Of a stretch of DNA of 64,000 bases, positions 9,211 through 18,677 are shown piece by piece. How positions within the stretch are numbered: the stretch's first letter is position 1; every line of letters starts with the position of its first letter. A program made the translations under genes and the position numbers. This stretch comes from Labedella gwakjiensis (GTDB taxonomy: Bacteria; Actinomycetota; Actinomycetes; Actinomycetales; Microbacteriaceae). The notes beneath the pieces were generated by a model that ran no database searches, was not told the origin of the DNA, and was given only the letters and a program-made list of their open reading frames with translations. The DNA lies in the NCBI RefSeq assembly GCF_003014675.1, contig NZ_PYAU01000001.1:1798001-1862000 (forward strand), read 5' to 3'.

Positions 9211-10139
9211 TGACGACGGCGGCCGTGCGCGACCGCGCCGGCGTTCCCGCGTCGGGGCGGCGGCGCGCGGCGCGCCGTCGTGACACGCTCACGGGGTACG
9301 CGTTCGTCGCGCCGAACATGCTCCTCATGGGGTTGTTCCTGTTCGTGCCGATCGCGTTCGCGATCCAGTTGTCGCTCCAGGACACCCAGGGCTTCGGGGA
9401 CCCGGAATGGATCGGTCTCGGCAACTACGCCCGAATGGCCGCCGACCCGATCTTCTGGCAGAGCCTCGGGAACACCCTCGTCTTCACGGCGATCACGGTG
9501 CCGATCGAACTCGCGGGCGGGCTCGCACTCGCCGTGCTCCTGAACTCCGGCCTTCCCGCGAGCGGCGTCTTCCGGACGCTCATCGTGCTGCCGCTCGTGA
9601 TCTCGGGGGTCGCGTCGGGAATGATCGCGGTGACGATCTTCAGCCAGGGCTCCGGGATCATCAACAAGGCGCTCGTCTCGCTCGGGCTCTCGCCCGTGGC
9701 GTGGCAGTCGGACGGCACCGCCGCCTTCGTGTCAGTGATGATCACGGCGATCTGGCTGCGGATCGGCTTCAACATGGTGATCTACCTCGCCGGACTCCAG
9801 TCGATCTCGCCCGAGCTGTACGAGGCGGCCCGCATCGACAACGCGAACCGGTGGCAGCTGTTCCGCTACATCACGGTGCCGCTCGTAGGGCCGTCGACGT
9901 TCTTCCTCCTGATCATGAACGTGATCGCGTCGTTCCAGGTGTTCGATGTGGTGTTCGTCATGACGGGCGGCGGGCCGGGCTACGCCACGTCCGTTCTCGG
10001 CACGTATGCGTACCGGAACGGGTTCCAGATCCGCGAGCAGGGATACGGCGCCGCCATCGGTGTCGTCATCCTCGTCATCACTCTGATCTTCACTTATGTG
10101 CAGTGGCGGGCCAGCCGCACGCGCGACCTCGTCGAATAG
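9210..10139 (+). CDS. carbohydrate ABC transporter permease (MalF-type)
   Basis: A 309-residue integral membrane protein with about six membrane segments and the EAA loop EAARIDNANRWQLFRYITVP near residues 208-227, which contacts the ATPase. The first residues (about 1-27) are a basic cytoplasmic tail. The start ATG 9210 overlaps the last base of the binding-protein stop codon, so expression is coupled. The longer open frame upstream reads through the kinase and binding-protein genes and is not coding. Confidence 0.93.
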   Translation: MTTAAVRDRAGVPASGRRRAARRRDTLTGYAFVAPNMLLMGLFLFVPIAFAIQLSLQDTQGFGDPEWIGLGNYARMAADPIFWQSLGNTLVFTAITVPIELAGGLALAVLLNSGLPASGVFRTLIVLPLVISGVASGMIAVTIFSQGSGIINKALVSLGLSPVAWQSDGTAAFVSVMITAIWLRIGFNMVIYLAGLQSISPELYEAARIDNANRWQLFRYITVPLVGPSTFFLLIMNVIASFQVFDVVFVMTGGGPGYATSVLGTYAYRNGFQIREQGYGAAIGVVILVITLIFTYVQWRASRTRDLVE

Positions 10140-10148
10140 GACCGGACA

Positions 10149-11048
10149 ATGACATCGACCGTCACCTCGGGCGACGCCCTCGCCCCTCCCGCCGCATCAC
10201 CCTTGAAACGACGTCGCGGCGGCCGGAACGGCTCCCGTGCGGGTCGTACCGTAAGGCTCGTTCTCGCGATCATCGTCTCCGCGATCGTCTTCTTCCCGCT
10301 CTATTGGATGGTGGTGATCGCCTTCTCACCACGTGGGGAGGTGTTCCAGCCGGGAGGCGTGCGACTCTGGCCGAGCACGTTCAGCGTCGAGAATTTCGAG
10401 TCGGTGTTCGCGAGGTTCCCCGTGGCGGAGTGGTTCGTGAACTCGGTCGTCATCGGGATCTTCGTCACGGTGCTCACCGTGGCGGTCAATCTCCTCGCGG
10501 GTTATGCGTTCGCGCGCATCCCGTTCGCCGGTCGCAACATCCTCTTCCTCCTCGCCCTGTCGACGATGATGATCCCGGTGCAGGCCATCATGGTGGCGCA
10601 GTTCCGCCTCGTCGTCGATCTGCAGATCTACGGGACCTACTGGTCCGTCATCCTCCCGGGAGCGGCGGCGGCGTTCGGCATCTTCCTGGCACGCCAGTTC
10701 TTCCTGGCCATCCCGCAGGAGCTCATCGAGGCGGCGCAGATCGACGGAGCCGGACCGGTGCGCACGTTCGTGCGCATCGTGCTCCCCCTGAGCAAGCCCC
10801 TCATCGCTGTACTCACCCTCCTCACGCTGCTCGGCAGCTGGAACGACTTCGCGTGGCCACTCATCGCGCTCAAGGACAACGCGCTCTTCACGCTCCCGAT
10901 CGGGTTGCTGTTCCTGAAGGGCCAGTCGACGCCCGACTACAGCGCGAGCATGGCGCTCGCGCTCGTCTCGGTTCTGCCGATGGTGATCCTGTTCCTCGCG
11001 TTCCAGCGCTACTTCATCCAGGGCTTCGCGCGCAGCGGCATCCGCTAG
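10149..11048 (+). CDS. carbohydrate ABC transporter permease (MalG-type)
   Basis: A 299-residue membrane protein with about six helices and the EAA motif EAAQIDGAGPVRTFVRIVLP at about residues 197-216. It pairs with the preceding permease to form the membrane channel of a CUT1 sugar importer. It starts 9 bases after the previous stop and is the last gene of the operon; the next gene converges from the other strand with 10 bases between stops. Confidence 0.93.
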   Translation: MTSTVTSGDALAPPAASPLKRRRGGRNGSRAGRTVRLVLAIIVSAIVFFPLYWMVVIAFSPRGEVFQPGGVRLWPSTFSVENFESVFARFPVAEWFVNSVVIGIFVTVLTVAVNLLAGYAFARIPFAGRNILFLLALSTMMIPVQAIMVAQFRLVVDLQIYGTYWSVILPGAAAAFGIFLARQFFLAIPQELIEAAQIDGAGPVRTFVRIVLPLSKPLIAVLTLLTLLGSWNDFAWPLIALKDNALFTLPIGLLFLKGQSTPDYSASMALALVSVLPMVILFLAFQRYFIQGFARSGIR

Positions 11049-11058
11049 GACGTAGGCG

Positions 11059-12792
11059 CTAGCGGGTGCCCGTGCCGTCGGCCTCGATCACGGCCATCGC
11101 GGCGCTGTGCCCGCCGAAACCGCTCACGGCTCCGCCGCGGCGAGCGCTCGAGCCGCACACGAGGATGCGTTCGTGGGCGGTGTCGACACCCCAGCGTCGG
11201 GCCGGTGTATCGCGCGGAGCGTCGTCCTCCAGGAAGGGCCAATCGAGACCGCCGTGGAAGATGTTGCCCTTCGGCAGCCCGAGCACGTGCTCGAGGTCGC
11301 GTGTCGTCTTGGTCTCGATGCAGAGGGCGCCGGACGGGTCGCGCAGGATCACGTCCTCGATCGGTTCGGCGAGGACGCTGTCGAGCGATTCGAGGACGGC
11401 GCGGGTGAGCGCGGCCCGCGCCTCGCCGTCGTCCATCCCGTCGAGCAGGCGATCGGGGACGTGCAGGCCGAACACCGTGAGAGTGTGGGCGCCGGATGCA
11501 CGGAGCTCGTCCGAGAGGATGCTCGGGTCCGTGAGGGTGTGGCAGTAGATCTCGCACGGCAGCGGTGATGGAATCCGGCCGGACAGCGCCTGCTGGCGCG
11601 CGCTCTCGAGCTGCGACCACGACTCGTTGATGTGGAAGGTGCCGGCGAAGGCCTCCTCCGGCGAGACGTCCGGGTCGTTGAGGCGCGGGAGGCGGGAGAG
11701 CAGCAGGTTGACCTTCACCTGCGCCCCCTCGCGCGGGTGTCCGCCGGGGTTCGCGTGACCCGGTTCGGCGTGAGCAGCCGGCGTCGCATCGAATCCGGCT
11801 GCTTCGACGAGCCCGTCGAGCGTGCTGCGGGCGACCCCCGACAGGATCCACCGACCCGTGACGGAACGCTCCTCGCGGCGCTCGCTCCCGTCGACGAAGC
11901 GGACTCGGCCGTCCGGCGTGACCGCGACGACCTCGGCGTCGGTGCGGATGTCCGCACCTTCCCGCCGCGCCGCGAGCGCGAGTTCGCCGGTGACGGCACC
12001 CATGCCGCCGACGGGCACGTCCCAGCGGCCGTCGCCCTGCCCGATGAGGTGGTAGAGGAAGCAGCGGTTCTGCTCGAGGTCCTCGTCGTACGGCCCCGCG
12101 AAAGTGCCGATGAGGGCGTCGGTGAAGAGGACGCCGCGGACGAGATCGCTCTCGTGGTTCTGCTCGATCACGTGGCCGATGGGCTTCTCGATCATGGCGT
12201 CCCACACGTCGGCCGCACGGCTGTCGCCGGTGGCGATCACGCGCGCGCGTGCCTCGCTGCGGGTGGGCAGCGGCGCGAGCATCGTGGGCCAGAGCGCTTC
12301 CGTGAGCACGCGACAGTGCTCGGAGAAGAGGTCGAACCGCGCAGCGTCGGCCGCCGCACCGATGCGGGCGAACGAGGCACCCGTGCGCTCGGCATCGTCG
12401 TTCGCCACGAGGAGGCCCGTCTCGCCGTTCGTCGCCGGATCGGGCGTGTAGGACGCGATCGTGCGCGGCGCCAGGGTGAGGTGGAGGCCGAGCTCCTCGA
12501 TGACGCGCGGCGGCAGGAGGCTCACGAGGTACGAGTAGCGCGAGAGCTTCGCGTCCACTCCGGAGAACGCCTCGGCCGAGACGGCAGCGCCGCCCACCTG
12601 CGACAGGCGTTCGAGGATGAGGACGCTCTTGCCGGCCCGCCCGAGGTACGCGGCGGCGACGAGGGCGTTGTGACCACCTCCGACGATGACCACGTCGTAG
12701 TCGTATGTCACGCCGACGGGCGCGACTGTCGCCCCCGCTCGGGTGCGCTCGGAGGGGTCTCGGAATGCCGGGGAACGGTCGTCGTCAGCCAC
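11059..12792 (-). CDS. NAD(P)/FAD-dependent oxidoreductase, PYROXD2/phytoene-desaturase-like
   Basis: The 577-residue protein has an N-terminal dinucleotide-binding motif at residues about 31-60 (DVVIVGGGHNALVAAAYLG) and the C-terminal FAD-contacting region ILVCGSSARRGGAVSGFGGHSA. The GGGHNALVAAAYL version of the motif is characteristic of the PYROXD2-like branch related to carotenoid desaturases. The substrate is unknown; no crt genes are near, so carotenoid synthesis is not supported. The GTG at 12792 is preceded by TAGGCT with 6 bases of spacing, giving a leaderless start. Confidence 0.85.
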   Translation of the reverse strand: MADDDRSPAFRDPSERTRAGATVAPVGVTYDYDVVIVGGGHNALVAAAYLGRAGKSVLILERLSQVGGAAVSAEAFSGVDAKLSRYSYLVSLLPPRVIEELGLHLTLAPRTIASYTPDPATNGETGLLVANDDAERTGASFARIGAAADAARFDLFSEHCRVLTEALWPTMLAPLPTRSEARARVIATGDSRAADVWDAMIEKPIGHVIEQNHESDLVRGVLFTDALIGTFAGPYDEDLEQNRCFLYHLIGQGDGRWDVPVGGMGAVTGELALAARREGADIRTDAEVVAVTPDGRVRFVDGSERREERSVTGRWILSGVARSTLDGLVEAAGFDATPAAHAEPGHANPGGHPREGAQVKVNLLLSRLPRLNDPDVSPEEAFAGTFHINESWSQLESARQQALSGRIPSPLPCEIYCHTLTDPSILSDELRASGAHTLTVFGLHVPDRLLDGMDDGEARAALTRAVLESLDSVLAEPIEDVILRDPSGALCIETKTTRDLEHVLGLPKGNIFHGGLDWPFLEDDAPRDTPARRWGVDTAHERILVCGSSARRGGAVSGFGGHSAAMAVIEADGTGTR

Positions 12793-12928
12793 GGCTTCAG
12801 CCTAGGGCCGACCGCCGACGGAGGCGCTGGGAGTTCGCGATCCGACAGGGTATCGAACCGCTCCCGAGGCGCGGTTTCGCGGGGGACCGATTAGCCATAC
12901 GGCCCAGAGCTTGGGAGGATCGACTCCC
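12793..12928. promoter_or_regulatory. divergent promoter region, oxidoreductase and BCCT transporter
   Basis: The minus-strand -10 TAGGCT is at 12799-12804. For the BCCT gene, GGGAGG at 12913-12918 acts as the ribosome binding site. TTAGCCATAC at 12891-12900 is a candidate -10 region for the transporter. Confidence 0.45.
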
Positions 12929-14962
12929 GTGGACGATTCGAACGAGACGACCAGGCCCAGCGATTCTCCCTCACCGGAGGCTCGGACGACGCAGCAACCA
13001 TCGCACGGCGCACCCCCTCCCGACGCCACGACCGACCCCTCGGCCGACAGCATCCACCCTGCCCTCATCCCCGGACTCGGGGTCGAGCAGACCGGCCGAG
13101 CCTTCCGCACGGACCGCGTGGTGTTCGGTGTGGCACTCGGTTTCGCCGTGGCGTTCATCGCCTGGGGCGTGCTCGCGGGCGACAGCCTCTCCGCCACCGC
13201 GAGCGGGGCGCTCGCCTGGGTCGTGGAGTACATGGGCTTCTTCTTCACGACGCTCGCGACCGTCGTCCTCATCTTCATGCTCTACGTCGGCTTCGGCCGG
13301 TACGGCCGCATCCGCCTCGGACGTGATGACGAGGAGCCCGAGTACAAGGTGTTCTCGTGGATCTCGATGCTCTTCGCCGCCGGCATGGGCATCGGACTCG
13401 TGTTCTGGGGGGCTGCCGAGCCGTTGACGTTCTTCGAGACCCCGCCGCCCGGCACCGTCGAGGCGAACACGCTCGAGGCGATGGAGACCGCCCAGGTGCA
13501 GGTGCTGTACCACTGGGGTCCGCAGGCGTGGTCGTTCTACGCCCTCGTCGGCGGCGCGATCGCGTACGGCGCCTACCGCAAGGGGCGTACCCCGCTCATC
13601 TCCTCGATCTTCGCGCCGCTGCTCGGCGAGCAGCGCACGACCGGCCCCATCGGCCGCGTCATCGACATCTTCGCGATCATCGTGACCCTGTTCGGCACGG
13701 CCGCGTCGCTCGGCCTCGGCGCCCTGCAGATCGGTCGCGGCGTCGAGCTCGTGACGGGTCTCGGTGAGCTCGGCAACGGTCTGCTCATCGGTGTCATCGC
13801 CATCCTCACGGCCGCGTTCATCGCCTCGGCTGTCTCGGGTGTCTCGAAGGGCATCAAGGCCCTGTCGAACATCAACTCGGTCATGGCGATCCTGCTCGCC
13901 TTCTTCGTGTTCTTCGTGGGCCCGTCGATGCTGATCCTCAACGTGATCCCGTCGGTCGCCGCGCACTTCATCGGCGACCTCCCCGACCTCATCGGCCGCT
14001 CCGGTGCGCAGGGCGAGGAGACGCAGTCCTTCCTGTCGGCGTGGACGATCTTCTACTGGGCGTGGTGGATCTCGTGGTCCCCGTTCGTCGGGATGTTCAT
14101 CGCCAAGATCTCGCGCGGACGCACGCTGCGCCAGTTCGTCGCCGTCGTCGTGCTCGTGCCGTCGGCCGTGTCGTTCATCTGGTTCGCCATCTTCGGCACG
14201 ACCGCGATCGACCAGCAGATGAACGGTGCCGGCCTCGAGGTGGACCCGCCCGAGAACGTGCTCTTCGGCGTGCTCGGCAACCTGCCCTTCGCCGGCTTCA
14301 CGACCGTCCTCCTCGGCATCCTCGTCGCGATCTTCTTCGTGACGGGAGCCGACTCCGCCTCGCTCGTCATGGGCACGCTCTCCCAGCAGGGGCGCCCGGA
14401 TCCGTCGCGCTGGATCACCGTCGTGTGGGGAACGCTCGTCGGCGCGATCGCCGCCGTGTTGCTCGCCACCGGCGACGGCTCGGGCGACGGCCTGACCGCG
14501 TTGCAGAACGCCACGATCGTGGCCGCGCTGCCGTTCGGTGTCATCATGGCGGCCATGATGGTGGCCTTCCTGAAGGACCTGCGCCGAGATCCGCTCATCC
14601 TGCGTGACGCGTACGCCGAGCGGGCCGTGCGCCACAGCGTCCGCGCCGGCCTCGAGGAGTACGGCGACGACTTCGCCCTCGTGCCCACCGAGTACGACCA
14701 CTCGAAGGACGACCTGGCGTGGGTCGAGCCGAACGTGGACGAGGAGTTCGCGAAGGTCTACGAGACGTCCGAGACCGGCATGATGCCGATCATCACGGAC
14801 GAGGCGGCGCAGAGGGCGCAGGGGGAGACGTCCGACGAGAGCATCCCCGACCGCTCCACGTGGGCTCCTCCCGGCATCGGCGGCGAGACCCCTGGTGCCG
14901 GTCCGGGTTCCAACCCGGTGCGCGAGGGACCGGACGCACCGCGCCGCGACCCCTCCGCGTAA
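12929..14962 (+). CDS. BCCT family transporter (betaine/choline/carnitine type)
   Basis: The 677-residue protein has the twelve-helix core of BCCT carriers, which import compatible solutes such as glycine betaine driven by Na+ or H+. The Trp-rich signature [19 protein letters not shown] around residues 371-390 is diagnostic. Long hydrophilic tails at both ends (about 65 residues N-terminal; about 130 C-terminal, Pro/Gly-rich at the very end) fit BCCT carriers such as BetP, where the tails take part in osmosensing. The GTG at 12929 lies 10 bases after GGGAGG; an in-frame TTG at 12911 overlaps that site and is less likely. It stands alone and ends in a strong terminator. Confidence 0.93.
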   Translation: MDDSNETTRPSDSPSPEARTTQQPSHGAPPPDATTDPSADSIHPALIPGLGVEQTGRAFRTDRVVFGVALGFAVAFIAWGVLAGDSLSATASGALAWVVEYMGFFFTTLATVVLIFMLYVGFGRYGRIRLGRDDEEPEYKVFSWISMLFAAGMGIGLVFWGAAEPLTFFETPPPGTVEANTLEAMETAQVQVLYHWGPQAWSFYALVGGAIAYGAYRKGRTPLISSIFAPLLGEQRTTGPIGRVIDIFAIIVTLFGTAASLGLGALQIGRGVELVTGLGELGNGLLIGVIAILTAAFIASAVSGVSKGIKALSNINSVMAILLAFFVFFVGPSMLILNVIPSVAAHFIGDLPDLIGRSGAQGEETQSFLSAWTIFYWAWWISWSPFVGMFIAKISRGRTLRQFVAVVVLVPSAVSFIWFAIFGTTAIDQQMNGAGLEVDPPENVLFGVLGNLPFAGFTTVLLGILVAIFFVTGADSASLVMGTLSQQGRPDPSRWITVVWGTLVGAIAAVLLATGDGSGDGLTALQNATIVAALPFGVIMAAMMVAFLKDLRRDPLILRDAYAERAVRHSVRAGLEEYGDDFALVPTEYDHSKDDLAWVEPNVDEEFAKVYETSETGMMPIITDEAAQRAQGETSDESIPDRSTWAPPGIGGETPGAGPGSNPVREGPDAPRRDPSA

Positions 14963-14971
14963 TGCCGAGGG

Positions 14972-15004
14972 AAGGGGGGAGGCGGATTCCGCCTCCCCCC
15001 TTTT
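14972..15004 (+). terminator. rho-independent terminator after the BCCT gene
   Basis: A perfect 13-base inverted repeat (GGGGGGAGGCGGA at 14974-14986 and its complement at 14988-15000) is flanked by AA on the left and TTTT on the right. This is the strongest intrinsic terminator in the window and starts about 10 bases after the stop codon. Confidence 0.9.
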
Positions 15005-15068
15005 CGTTCTCCCGTTCCAGGGGCGGGCGCCGGGGTGGATGTCAGGGGTGCGGCCTAGGCTTCCTCGC

Positions 15069-16088
15069 ATGAGCGATTCCTTCTCCTCCGACCACCGCCT
15101 GTCCACCACCGAACTCGGCACGGAGCAACGCGGGCAGGTGCCCCTCGAGGTGTCGCGGCTCGGGCTCGGCTGCATGGGCATGTCGGCGTACTACACGGGC
15201 GCGGCCGTGGACGACGAGGCCTCGATCCGCACCCTGCACCGCGCGATCGACCTCGGCGTGACGCTCTTCGACACGGCGGAGATCTACGGGCCGTACCTCA
15301 ACGAGTCGCTGCTCGGCCGTGCCTTCGCCGATCGGCGAGACGAGGTCGTCATCGCGACGAAGTTCGGCAACCGGGCCACACCCGAGGGCGGCCGGGTCGT
15401 CGACGGCTCTCCCGAGAACGTGCGTCGCTCCATCGAGGGCTCGCTCGAACGACTCGGCACCGACCACGTCGACCTCTACTATCAGCACCGCATCGACCCG
15501 AACACTCCCATTGAGGAGACGGTCGGAGCGCTCGCCGAGCTCGTGGAAGAGGGCAAGGTGTTGCACATCGGACTGTCCGAGGCGTCGGTCGACACGATCC
15601 GTCGCGCGCACGCCGTGCACCCGATCACCGCGATCCAGACGGAGTACTCGCTGTGGACGCGCGATCCCGAGACGGCGCTGCTGCCCGTGCTCCGCGAGCT
15701 CGGCATCGGTTTCGTGCCGTACTCGCCGCTCGGCCGCGGGTTCCTCACGGGCGACATCCGCTCCGTCGACGCGCTCGACGCCTCCGACTTCCGACGCAAC
15801 AACCCGCGCTTCGCGGAGGGCAACCTCGAGGCGAACATCCGCATCGTCGAAGAGGTCGACGCCGTGGCCGCCGAGGTGGGCGGCACGGCCGCCCAGGTGG
15901 CGCTCGCCTGGTTGCTCGCGCAGGGCGACGATGTGGTGCCGATCCCGGGCACCAAGCGCGTCTCACGACTGAAAGAGAACGTGGGTGCGGTGTCGATCGA
16001 GCTCAGCGCCGCCCAGCTCGAGCGCCTGTCGTCCCTCCCCGCGCCCGTGGGGGACCGCTACGCGGACATGACGCCCCTCGGCCGCTGA
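15069..16088 (+). CDS. aldo/keto reductase
   Basis: A 339-residue NADPH-dependent reductase of the AKR superfamily. The catalytic tetrad can be read as Asp and Tyr in FDTAEIYGP (about residues 68-76), Lys in ATKFGN (about 97-102) and His in YYQHRID (about 138). The C-terminal [15 protein letters not shown] is the NADPH phosphate-binding region. It belongs to the YhdN/AKR11-13-like group with an N-terminal [15 protein letters not shown] at 15056-15061 lies 7 bases before ATG 15069, so the transcript is probably leaderless. Confidence 0.92.
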   Translation: MSDSFSSDHRLSTTELGTEQRGQVPLEVSRLGLGCMGMSAYYTGAAVDDEASIRTLHRAIDLGVTLFDTAEIYGPYLNESLLGRAFADRRDEVVIATKFGNRATPEGGRVVDGSPENVRRSIEGSLERLGTDHVDLYYQHRIDPNTPIEETVGALAELVEEGKVLHIGLSEASVDTIRRAHAVHPITAIQTEYSLWTRDPETALLPVLRELGIGFVPYSPLGRGFLTGDIRSVDALDASDFRRNNPRFAEGNLEANIRIVEEVDAVAAEVGGTAAQVALAWLLAQGDDVVPIPGTKRVSRLKENVGAVSIELSAAQLERLSSLPAPVGDRYADMTPLGR

Positions 16089-16204
16089 GCAGGCGGTCGC
16101 TGAGGGGGCGGTCAATGAGTGGGCGCGCGCTGACAGGTTGGTCGCTGGAAGGCCGGTCGCTGACAGCCCGGTCGCGAGGAGCCGCCGCGAGGGGCCGGTG
16201 GATC
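16089..16204. repeat. degenerate GGTCGCTGA repeats in a convergent gap
   Basis: Variants of the nonamer GGTCGCTGA occur about six times at irregular 14-20 base spacing between the reductase stop and the converging membrane-protein stop. The block looks like decayed low-complexity sequence. No function is evident. Confidence 0.4.
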
Positions 16205-16642
16205 TCAGAGGTCGGCGTCGGTGCCCGGGAGCCGGTCGTCCCGTGAGGCGCCCTCGCTCGGCTCGTCCGGTTCGGCGAGCACCAGGCGCAGCGCGATGAC
16301 GGCCGCGGTCGCGACGATGGCGACGGTGATGGCCACCGCGATGGCGCCGATCACGCTGTTGACCGACGGAGCGCCGGCGGTGGCCGACTGCGAGATGACG
16401 GGGTGAGGCGAGGCCGCTGTCTCCCCGATCAGCACGATGGCGACGAGCAGCAGGACTCCGGCTGTCGCGAATCCGATCGCGGCCGGCCGGCCGATCCGGC
16501 GGTGGCGCCGAGAACGGGCGAAACGGAAACGGCGGCTCGTGAGAGAGCTGACGGCGCCCGTTTCGGGGACGTTCGATTCCGGCGTCTCCGGGTCGGGTGA
16601 GTCCGGAGTTCCGGGCAAGGGGGTATCGGGTATGACGGCCAC
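16205..16642 (-). CDS. small membrane protein with two transmembrane helices
   Basis: The 145-residue protein is not assigned to a known family. It has a Pro-rich acidic N-terminus (about 1-30), a short basic stretch, then two hydrophobic segments, AIGFATAGVLLLVAIVLIG (about 53-71) and IGAIAVAITVAIVATAAVIALRL (about 95-117), and an acidic C-terminal tail. The GTG at 16642 is preceded by GGAGGA with 6 bases of spacing, which decides the start over much longer versions of the frame. Confidence 0.65.
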   Translation of the reverse strand: MAVIPDTPLPGTPDSPDPETPESNVPETGAVSSLTSRRFRFARSRRHRRIGRPAAIGFATAGVLLLVAIVLIGETAASPHPVISQSATAGAPSVNSVIGAIAVAITVAIVATAAVIALRLVLAEPDEPSEGASRDDRLPGTDADL

Positions 16643-16776
16643 AGTGGGTCCTCCGGGTGTGTGGGTATCCACACGGAGAGAGGACGATCCCGTCCCATCA
16701 TGACGCGAAAGTGGGAAGTTCGTCGAAAGAAGACCGGATCCCGTCGCCGGGGCCACCCGTCGATCGCGTTCGTCGG

Positions 16777-17604
16777 TCAGGACGGTGGCGCCGGGAGACG
16801 CGATGCGAGCGCCTCCAGTTCTGGGCGGGTGACGATGAGCGGCGGTCCGCCGGGGTTGACCATGAGCCCGTCGCGGTCGGGGCGCGCCAGCGCGTCGCGC
16901 ACGACGTGAGCGACCGAGGTCGGATAGGCCTGCACACCGGGTAGCCACGACCACACCTCGGCCGGCGACGTGAACGCGGCCGAGAACGTCCGTCCTCCGG
17001 GCCCGGCGACGGTCGGGACCGAGACCCGGGGCTCGCCGTCGGTCTGCGCCGATCCGTTGCCCGGCGCCGCCTGCGCGACGGGGACGTAGACGATCGCCGC
17101 CCGCGAGAGGGCCTCGAGCGTCTCCTGCCGACGACCGGGGAGGCTCGGCCCGGCGAGTGCTTCCTTGAGTTCCACCGCGACGCCCGGATCGGCGGGGAGC
17201 GCGCGACGGATCTCGTCGGCTGTGATGATGCAGCTCGCGGGTCCGGCCCCGGCATCGAGGATGATCCCGGCGAAGGATTCGCTCGCGCCGAAGCGCACGG
17301 CATCGAGGGCCGACTGCACGATCGACGATGTGTTCGTGCCCGCCGGGTGGGTGCGTTTGATCTCCGCGTCAGAGGTGAAGACGAGGAGGTACTGCGACCC
17401 GTCCTCCATGGCGTGGGTCCGCAGACCGATGCGGGAACCTGCAGCCACCGTGGTCCCCTCCATCCGGATGTCGGATCCCGTCACGTCGTAGAGCAATTGC
17501 CCCCGGGAGCACCGGCGCAGCACGTCGTAGAACGTGTGCGCGTTCTTCTCCTCGGCCCAGCGTGCGAGGGCAGAGGCGACGTCCGTGTTCCCCGTGAAGA
17601 CCAT
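16777..17604 (-). CDS. SseB family protein with two SseB-like domains
   Basis: A 275-residue protein with two copies of an SseB N-terminal-type fold. The first (about 1-150) contains AFxD-style segments FYDVLRRCSRGQLLYDV and QYLLVFTSDAEIKR; the second (about 160-265) repeats the arrangement with AIVYVPVAQAA and FSAAFTSPAEVWSWLP. SseB proteins are cytoplasmic, and their biochemical role in actinobacteria is unsettled. It lies 33 bases from the LysR gene on the same strand. Confidence 0.75.
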   Translation of the reverse strand: MVFTGNTDVASALARWAEEKNAHTFYDVLRRCSRGQLLYDVTGSDIRMEGTTVAAGSRIGLRTHAMEDGSQYLLVFTSDAEIKRTHPAGTNTSSIVQSALDAVRFGASESFAGIILDAGAGPASCIITADEIRRALPADPGVAVELKEALAGPSLPGRRQETLEALSRAAIVYVPVAQAAPGNGSAQTDGEPRVSVPTVAGPGGRTFSAAFTSPAEVWSWLPGVQAYPTSVAHVVRDALARPDRDGLMVNPGGPPLIVTRPELEALASRLPAPPS

Positions 17605-17637
17605 GCTCCCTTTCTACGCCCCTCGTCCGCGACAGAG

Positions 17638-18546
17638 CTAGACGAGGGGTGAGGGGCCGAACGACGCGACCGTGTCACGGAGCGCGCCGCGCACCGCGAG
17701 TACGCCGGGACGGCCGGCGCTCGACCGGCGTGCGCTCGAGAACACCTCCCGGTGCGGCGACCCCTCGAGCTCCATGAGGGTGACGTCGGCGGAACCGCCG
17801 GCCCACACGAGGTCGGGCAGGAAGCCGACGGCGGCGCCCGAGCGGATGAGCCGCATGTGCGCCACGAGGTCGGCCGTCTCGAAGCGCACGTCGGGCTCGA
17901 AGCCCGCGGCGCGGCACGTCTGCAACGCCCAGGTGCGGGACGCCGTGCCCTTCGGCTCGAGGACCCACGGCAGCGTTGCCGCGTCGGTGAGGGAGACACC
18001 GCTCCACGACCCCTCCGGCGGTGCGGCGAAGCGGATGACGTCGGTGAGGAGGTGCTCGCGATCGAGCTCCGGACGGAACACGCGCGTGTGACCCGGGTAC
18101 TGCTCGGCGATCACGAGGTCGAAGTCGCGCGCCGACACCTCGAACATGCCGATGTCGGGTTCGCGCTCGACGATCTCGACGCGGAGCTCCGGGAAGTCAC
18201 GCGCCACGCGCGCGAGAGCCGGGGGGATCACGGCGTGCGCGGCCGACTGGAACACGGCGACCCGCACGGTGCCGGTGACCTCGTCGAGGCTCGCGGCGAG
18301 CTCGCTCTCGGCCAGCTCCATCTCGTCGAGCAGCCGCGCGGCCCGCAGGGCGAGCACCTCGCCCTGCGGCGTGAGGAGGACGCGGCGACCGCTCTTCTGC
18401 AGCAGCTCCACCCCGGTCTCGCGCTCCAGGATGGCGAGCTGCTGCGACACGGAGGACGGGCTGTAGCTGAGCGCCTCGGCGACGGCGGACAGCGTTCCCC
18501 GGAGGTGGAGTTCGTGGAGAAGTCGCAACCTCCGCATGTCGAGCAT
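17638..18546 (-). CDS. LysR family regulator, probable control of putA
   Basis: The 302-residue protein has the LysR winged helix-turn-helix at residues 1-60 (LHLRGTLSAVAEALSYSPSSVSQQLAILERETG) and a periplasmic-binding-like effector domain from about 90. It is transcribed divergently from putA across a 131-base gap, the usual LysR arrangement, so control of proline oxidation is inferred. On the minus strand TAGGAT ends 6 bases before ATG 18546 (leaderless start). The gap contains TTCGGCGAA at 18562-18570, partly overlapping an AGTT/AACT inverted repeat, and TTCGG-AA at about 18584, which are candidate LysR sites. Confidence 0.88.
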   Translation of the reverse strand: MLDMRRLRLLHELHLRGTLSAVAEALSYSPSSVSQQLAILERETGVELLQKSGRRVLLTPQGEVLALRAARLLDEMELAESELAASLDEVTGTVRVAVFQSAAHAVIPPALARVARDFPELRVEIVEREPDIGMFEVSARDFDLVIAEQYPGHTRVFRPELDREHLLTDVIRFAAPPEGSWSGVSLTDAATLPWVLEPKGTASRTWALQTCRAAGFEPDVRFETADLVAHMRLIRSGAAVGFLPDLVWAGGSADVTLMELEGSPHREVFSSARRSSAGRPGVLAVRGALRDTVASFGPSPLV

Positions 18547-18677
18547 GCGGTCATCCTATAGTTCGGCGAAACTGACGAGAACCGTTCGGAAACGTGCGCT
18601 TTTCCTTAAACGTGGCGAGACGCACACTGGACTCACGCGGCCGCCGAGCCGTTCGCCCCCTGGAGGTAGCAGCCACG
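18547..18677. promoter_or_regulatory. lysR-putA divergent control region
   Basis: The leaderless -10 of the LysR gene is TAGGAT (minus strand, 18553-18558). The palindrome TTCGGCGAA sits immediately beside it. TTTCCTTAAACG at 18600-18612 is an AT-rich element that may belong to the putA promoter. GGAGGT at 18662-18667 is the putA ribosome binding site. Confidence 0.5.

Noticed and set aside
11059-12792. Carotenoid biosynthesis role for the PYROXD2-like protein
   Set aside because: Fold similarity to phytoene desaturases is real, but no crtB, crtE or lycopene cyclase gene is nearby and the motif variant is that of PYROXD2-like proteins.
12971-15181. 736-codon open frame antisense to the BCCT gene
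   Set aside because: Composition dominated by Arg, Asp, Glu and His; it crosses the strong terminator and the next gene start, and shows no family motif.
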